Part shown: one piece after another, positions 61,243-64,000 of the stretch
Layout of the letters: each line of letters opens with the position of its first letter
Position numbering within the stretch: the first letter of the stretch is position 1
From: Methanosarcinales archaeon
GTDB lineage: Archaea > Halobacteriota > Methanosarcinia > Methanosarcinales > Methanoperedenaceae
Assembly (NCBI GenBank): GCA_905339155.1
Contig: CAJPFJ010000022.1
Span: 62,001 to 126,000 of the forward strand
Direction of reading: 5' to 3'
Length of the DNA stretch: 64,000 bases
The notes under the pieces: generated by a model
Told to the model about the DNA's origin: nothing
What the model saw: the letters and a program-made list of their open reading frames with translations, nothing else
The model's database searches: none
Position numbers and translations under genes: made by a program

Positions 61243-62376
61243 ATGAATGGGCTTAATTTAATTGAGGATCATGATAAATTCAAATGCGGAATGGAAGTTA
61301 TCCTTAAAGCACCTGAGTTCCCGGTTGCAACAACGCCCTCAGAGGTCGTTTATACCGACGATAAAATGAGACTTATCCATTATATACCAATAGTGGAAAA
61401 GCCGCATTCGGTTCCGGTTCTAATAGTGTATGCACTTGTGAACCGTTATTATATTCTGGATTTACAGCCAGATAAGAGTGTGATAAAGAAACTTCTGGAA
61501 GAAGGTTTCGATGTATATGTCATTGACTGGGGATATCCCTCAGGTTCGGACAGGTACCTTACGCTTGATGATTATGTGAACTGTTACATGAATAATTCAA
61601 TTGATACTATCAGGGAACGGTCAGGATCGGATAAGATCACCCTTCTTGGCGTTTGCCAGGGCGGGACTTTTTCTGTGATGTATTCTGCACTTCATCCTGA
61701 AAAAGTAAAAAATCTTGTCACTCTTGTGGCTCCTGTGGACTTTGACACCGATAAAGGAATTCTTAATCTGTGGGCAAAAGGCCTGGATGTTGACAGGATC
61801 GTGGATTACTATGGAATAGTGCCAGGAGATTTCCTGAATTCAGGGTTCTTGCTACTTGATCCTTTCAGGCTTATGATCGACAAGTATGTTGGTATGTTTG
61901 ATCGGATTGAATGCAATCCGCAAGATATCGCTTGCAATCTTCGAAATGAAGAAATTATCAAGAATTTCCTGAGAATGGAGAAATGGATATTCGATAGTCC
62001 TGACCAGGCAGGTGAAACCTTCAGGCAATTCATGAAAGATTGCTACCAGAAGAACCTCCTCATTAAAAATGAAATGGAGCTCAATGGAAAGAAGATCAAT
62101 TTAAAAAATATTACGATGCCTTTGCTCAATGTCATGGCAGAATTCGATCACCTCGTTCCTAACGATGCAAGTAAACCGTTGTCTGATGCAGTATCAAGTA
62201 CAGATAAGGAGACACTTATTTTCCCTACGGGTCATATAGGTATATTTGTGGGCTCAAAATCCCAGAAAGAAGTATGTCCCAAAATTGCAGTATGGTTGAA
62301 GCCCAGGTCTTTCCTGAATGGGAAGAGAATTAAAAACATCAGAAAGAATCGCGGTTCAAAGGTGAATAAAAAATGA
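61243..62376 (+). CDS. phaC: PHA synthase class III catalytic subunit PhaC
   Basis: 377 aa, class III length. The nucleophile C138 is in GVCQGG (lipase-like box with Cys), D302 in AEFDHLVP and H331 in PTGHIGI complete the triad. It polymerises 3-hydroxyacyl-CoA with PhaE. ATG follows AAGGAGATAAC. Its stop overlaps the PhaB start (AATGA), so the pair is translationally coupled. Confidence 0.92.
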   Translation: MNGLNLIEDHDKFKCGMEVILKAPEFPVATTPSEVVYTDDKMRLIHYIPIVEKPHSVPVLIVYALVNRYYILDLQPDKSVIKKLLEEGFDVYVIDWGYPSGSDRYLTLDDYVNCYMNNSIDTIRERSGSDKITLLGVCQGGTFSVMYSALHPEKVKNLVTLVAPVDFDTDKGILNLWAKGLDVDRIVDYYGIVPGDFLNSGFLLLDPFRLMIDKYVGMFDRIECNPQDIACNLRNEEIIKNFLRMEKWIFDSPDQAGETFRQFMKDCYQKNLLIKNEMELNGKKINLKNITMPLLNVMAEFDHLVPNDASKPLSDAVSSTDKETLIFPTGHIGIFVGSKSQKEVCPKIAVWLKPRSFLNGKRIKNIRKNRGSKVNKK

Positions 62377-63110
62377 GACTTGAAAATAAGGTGGTAATTA
62401 TCACAGGAGCAGGAAGCGGAATTGGTAAAGAGACTGCGCTCCTGTTCGCAAAGGAAGGCGCAAAAGTTGTTGTCGCTGATGTGAACGAGAAAGGTGGCGA
62501 AGAGACTGTTGCGGAAATTAAGAGAAACGGAGATGGATTTTTTTTTAAACTGGATGTATCCAACAGGGAACAATCAAAGCAGATGGCTAAAACTGTTCTT
62601 GAAAAATATGGTAAAATAGATGTTTTGATCAATAATGCAGGAATTGTCCAGGATGCCTTCGTATCAAAAATGACAGAGCAGCAGTGGGATAAGGTTATTG
62701 ACATCAATCTAAAAGGAGTTTTTAACTGTATCCAGGCTGTGGTAGATATCATGATGAACCAGGGATCCGGTGTAATTATCAATACATCGTCTATTGTCGG
62801 ACTCAACGGGAACGTCGGACAGGTCAACTATTCGGCTACCAAAGCCGGCCTGATCGGAATGACAAAGACCCTGGCCAAGGAACTTGGCAAGAAAGGAATA
62901 CGGGTAAATGCAGTTGCTCCGGGATTTATTGCAACTCCAATGACAGCGGCAGTTCCTGAAAAGATCCTTGAAATGATGAAAGAAAAAACACCATTGCGAA
63001 GGCTTGGAAAACCAGAGGACATTGCGAATGCATATTTGTATCTGGCCTCAGATGAATCTAATTTTGTAAATGGAGCAGTGCTTAGTGTGGATGGCGGATT
63101 AATAATATAA
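62373..63110 (+). CDS. phaB: Acetoacetyl-CoA reductase PhaB-like (SDR)
   Basis: 245 aa. GAGSGIGKETALLF near residue 12 is the NAD(P)-binding motif; NNAGIVQDAF and Y153-x3-K157 (NYSATKAG) are the SDR catalytic residues. FabG-type sequence, but in the PHA operon it most likely makes 3-hydroxybutyryl-CoA for PhaC. Cofactor (NADPH or NADH) not decided by sequence alone. Confidence 0.85.
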   Translation: MRLENKVVIITGAGSGIGKETALLFAKEGAKVVVADVNEKGGEETVAEIKRNGDGFFFKLDVSNREQSKQMAKTVLEKYGKIDVLINNAGIVQDAFVSKMTEQQWDKVIDINLKGVFNCIQAVVDIMMNQGSGVIINTSSIVGLNGNVGQVNYSATKAGLIGMTKTLAKELGKKGIRVNAVAPGFIATPMTAAVPEKILEMMKEKTPLRRLGKPEDIANAYLYLASDESNFVNGAVLSVDGGLII

Positions 63111-63127
63111 ACCAGACAGGTGAATAA

Positions 63128-64000
63128 ATGAATAATGTAGTTATTGTTTCGGCAACCAGGACAGCAGTCGGGAAATTTGGTGGAAGCCTGAAGGATTTCA
63201 ACCCGGGACAGCTTGGTTCGGTTGTATTGAAAGATGCCTTGAAAAAGGCAAATGTTGAACAAAGTGAAGTTGATGAAGTTATCCTGGGAAATGTCCTTGG
63301 TGCAGGTCATGGGCAGAACGTGGCAAGACAAAGTGCGATATGGGCCGGGATCCCAAAAGAAGTGCCATCCTTTACCGTGGGCAAGGTATGTGGTTCGGGT
63401 TTAAAGTCAGTTGTTCTTGGAGCCCAATCCATTATGCTGGGAGATTCTGATGTTGTGCTGGCAGGCGGGATGGAATCCATGTCCCAGGCTCCTTACGCCC
63501 TGAAAAATTACCGCTGGGGAGCAAAGATGGGAAATGGGGAAGTTGTGGATCTTATGATCCATGATGGATTATGGGATATTTTCAATAATTACCATATGGG
63601 CGTAACGGCAGAGAATGTAGCAGAAAAATATAAAATTACACGGGCAGAGCAGGATGAATTCTCGGTAAAAAGCCAGAATAAAGCAGAAGCTGCGATAAAG
63701 GCAGGGAAATTCAAGGATGAGATCGTTCCGGTTCCTGTCCCGCAGCCAAAAGGCGAGCCAGTTCTCTTTGATATTGATGAATTCCCAAGGTTCGGGACAA
63801 CAAAAGAGATTCTTGGTAAACTAAAACCCGCATTTAAGAAAGACGGGACAGTAACAGCAGGCAACGCTTCAGGGATCAATGATGGTGCAGCCTGTGTTCT
63901 TCTCATGTCTGAAGAAAAGGCAAAACAAAAAGGACTCGCTCCTCTGGCAACCATCAAAAGCTATGGATTTAGTGGAGTCGCGCCTGAATTGATGGGACTT
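63128..64000 (+). CDS. phaA: Acetyl-CoA acetyltransferase (thiolase) PhaA, partial
   Basis: At least 291 aa; runs off the window. The start [19 protein letters not shown]88 in [11 protein letters not shown] (acyl-enzyme nucleophile) and the [12 protein letters not shown] motif are those of biosynthetic thiolases. It condenses two acetyl-CoA to acetoacetyl-CoA for PhaB. ATG at 63128 with GGTGAATAA upstream, 17 bases after phaB. Confidence 0.9.
   Translation, partial: MNNVVIVSATRTAVGKFGGSLKDFNPGQLGSVVLKDALKKANVEQSEVDEVILGNVLGAGHGQNVARQSAIWAGIPKEVPSFTVGKVCGSGLKSVVLGAQSIMLGDSDVVLAGGMESMSQAPYALKNYRWGAKMGNGEVVDLMIHDGLWDIFNNYHMGVTAENVAEKYKITRAEQDEFSVKSQNKAEAAIKAGKFKDEIVPVPVPQPKGEPVLFDIDEFPRFGTTKEILGKLKPAFKKDGTVTAGNASGINDGAACVLLMSEEKAKQKGLAPLATIKSYGFSGVAPELMGL

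Noticed and set aside
1-64000. tRNA or rRNA genes
   Set aside because: I looked for cloverleaf-like and rRNA-like stretches in the intergenic parts and saw none; a covariance scan could still find one.

Overview
The window looks like archaeal DNA from a Methanosarcinales relative, most likely a 'Candidatus Methanoperedens' (ANME-2d) type genome. I infer this from an archaeal RPA / RPA-associated protein pair, a family-B DNA polymerase with a RecA-like partner, GGTGA/GGAGG ribosome binding sites, an archaeal-style BREX cluster, a group II intron, and a class III polyhydroxyalkanoate (PHA) operon, which is rare in archaea. I see no rRNA, tRNA or CRISPR array.

Layout. (1) 1-2.1 kb, minus strand: tail-fibre or virion-like proteins of a provirus. 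(2) 2.4-3.4 kb: a three-gene minus operon (carboxymuconolactone decarboxylase family, DUF1858, heme-copper-oxidase-like membrane protein). (3) 3.4-11.7 kb: a gene-poor mobile-element region crowded with DNA/RNA hairpins, GCGAAGC mini-hairpin motifs, 21-bp degenerate repeats, tiny Cys-rich (zinc-ribbon) genes with structured leaders, and an iteron-like cluster beside an AT-rich tract that could be a replication origin. (4) 11.7-24.3 kb: plasmid/virus-type genes, mostly minus strand, including small zinc proteins, a SLOG/YpsA-like protein, a macro-domain protein, and RPA with its partner. An AT-rich plus-strand restriction-modification cassette (15.2-19.2 kb) sits inside it. (5) 24.6-45.1 kb: a BREX island, brxA-brxB-brxC-pglX(N-part) ... 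pglX(C-part)-pglZ-brxL. Between the two parts of pglX is a complete-looking type IV CBASS operon (QueC-like, TGT-like, CD-NTase, HhH glycosylase, SLOG plus deoxyribosyltransferase/TIR-like effector), followed by a DUF365-like and an AlbA/Schlafen-like gene. BrxL carries a C-terminal zinc knuckle, PIN and TRAM extension. (6) 45.1-48.3 kb: scar region with UvrD-helicase fragments on both sides of a ParA gene that has 21-bp operator repeats, then a broken AbiE toxin-antitoxin pair and a HEPN gene. (7) 48.4-58.5 kb: chromosome-like genes (RecA-like, PolB, a nuclease-like protein, methyltransferase, membrane transglutaminase-like) and an ORF-less group II intron. (8) 58.8-64 kb: PHA operon, with a 15-bp inverted-repeat operator, a 52-aa protein, a PhaE-like repeat protein, PhaE, PhaC, PhaB, and PhaA running off the end.

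How the genes work together. The BREX and CBASS genes form a two-layer antiviral island: BREX methylates and blocks, while CBASS signals with a cyclic nucleotide and triggers cell suicide. The PHA operon makes acetoacetyl-CoA (PhaA), reduces it (PhaB) and polymerises it (PhaC/PhaE). The mobile-element section shows a repeated design: polycistronic minus-strand operons of tiny metal-binding proteins whose leaders carry one shared hairpin architecture with a conserved A-A mismatch. I found five copies of this leader, upstream of five different genes including RPA. The strongest candidates for something undescribed are this leader RNA family, the BrxL-PIN-TRAM fusion, and the CBASS-in-pglX nesting.
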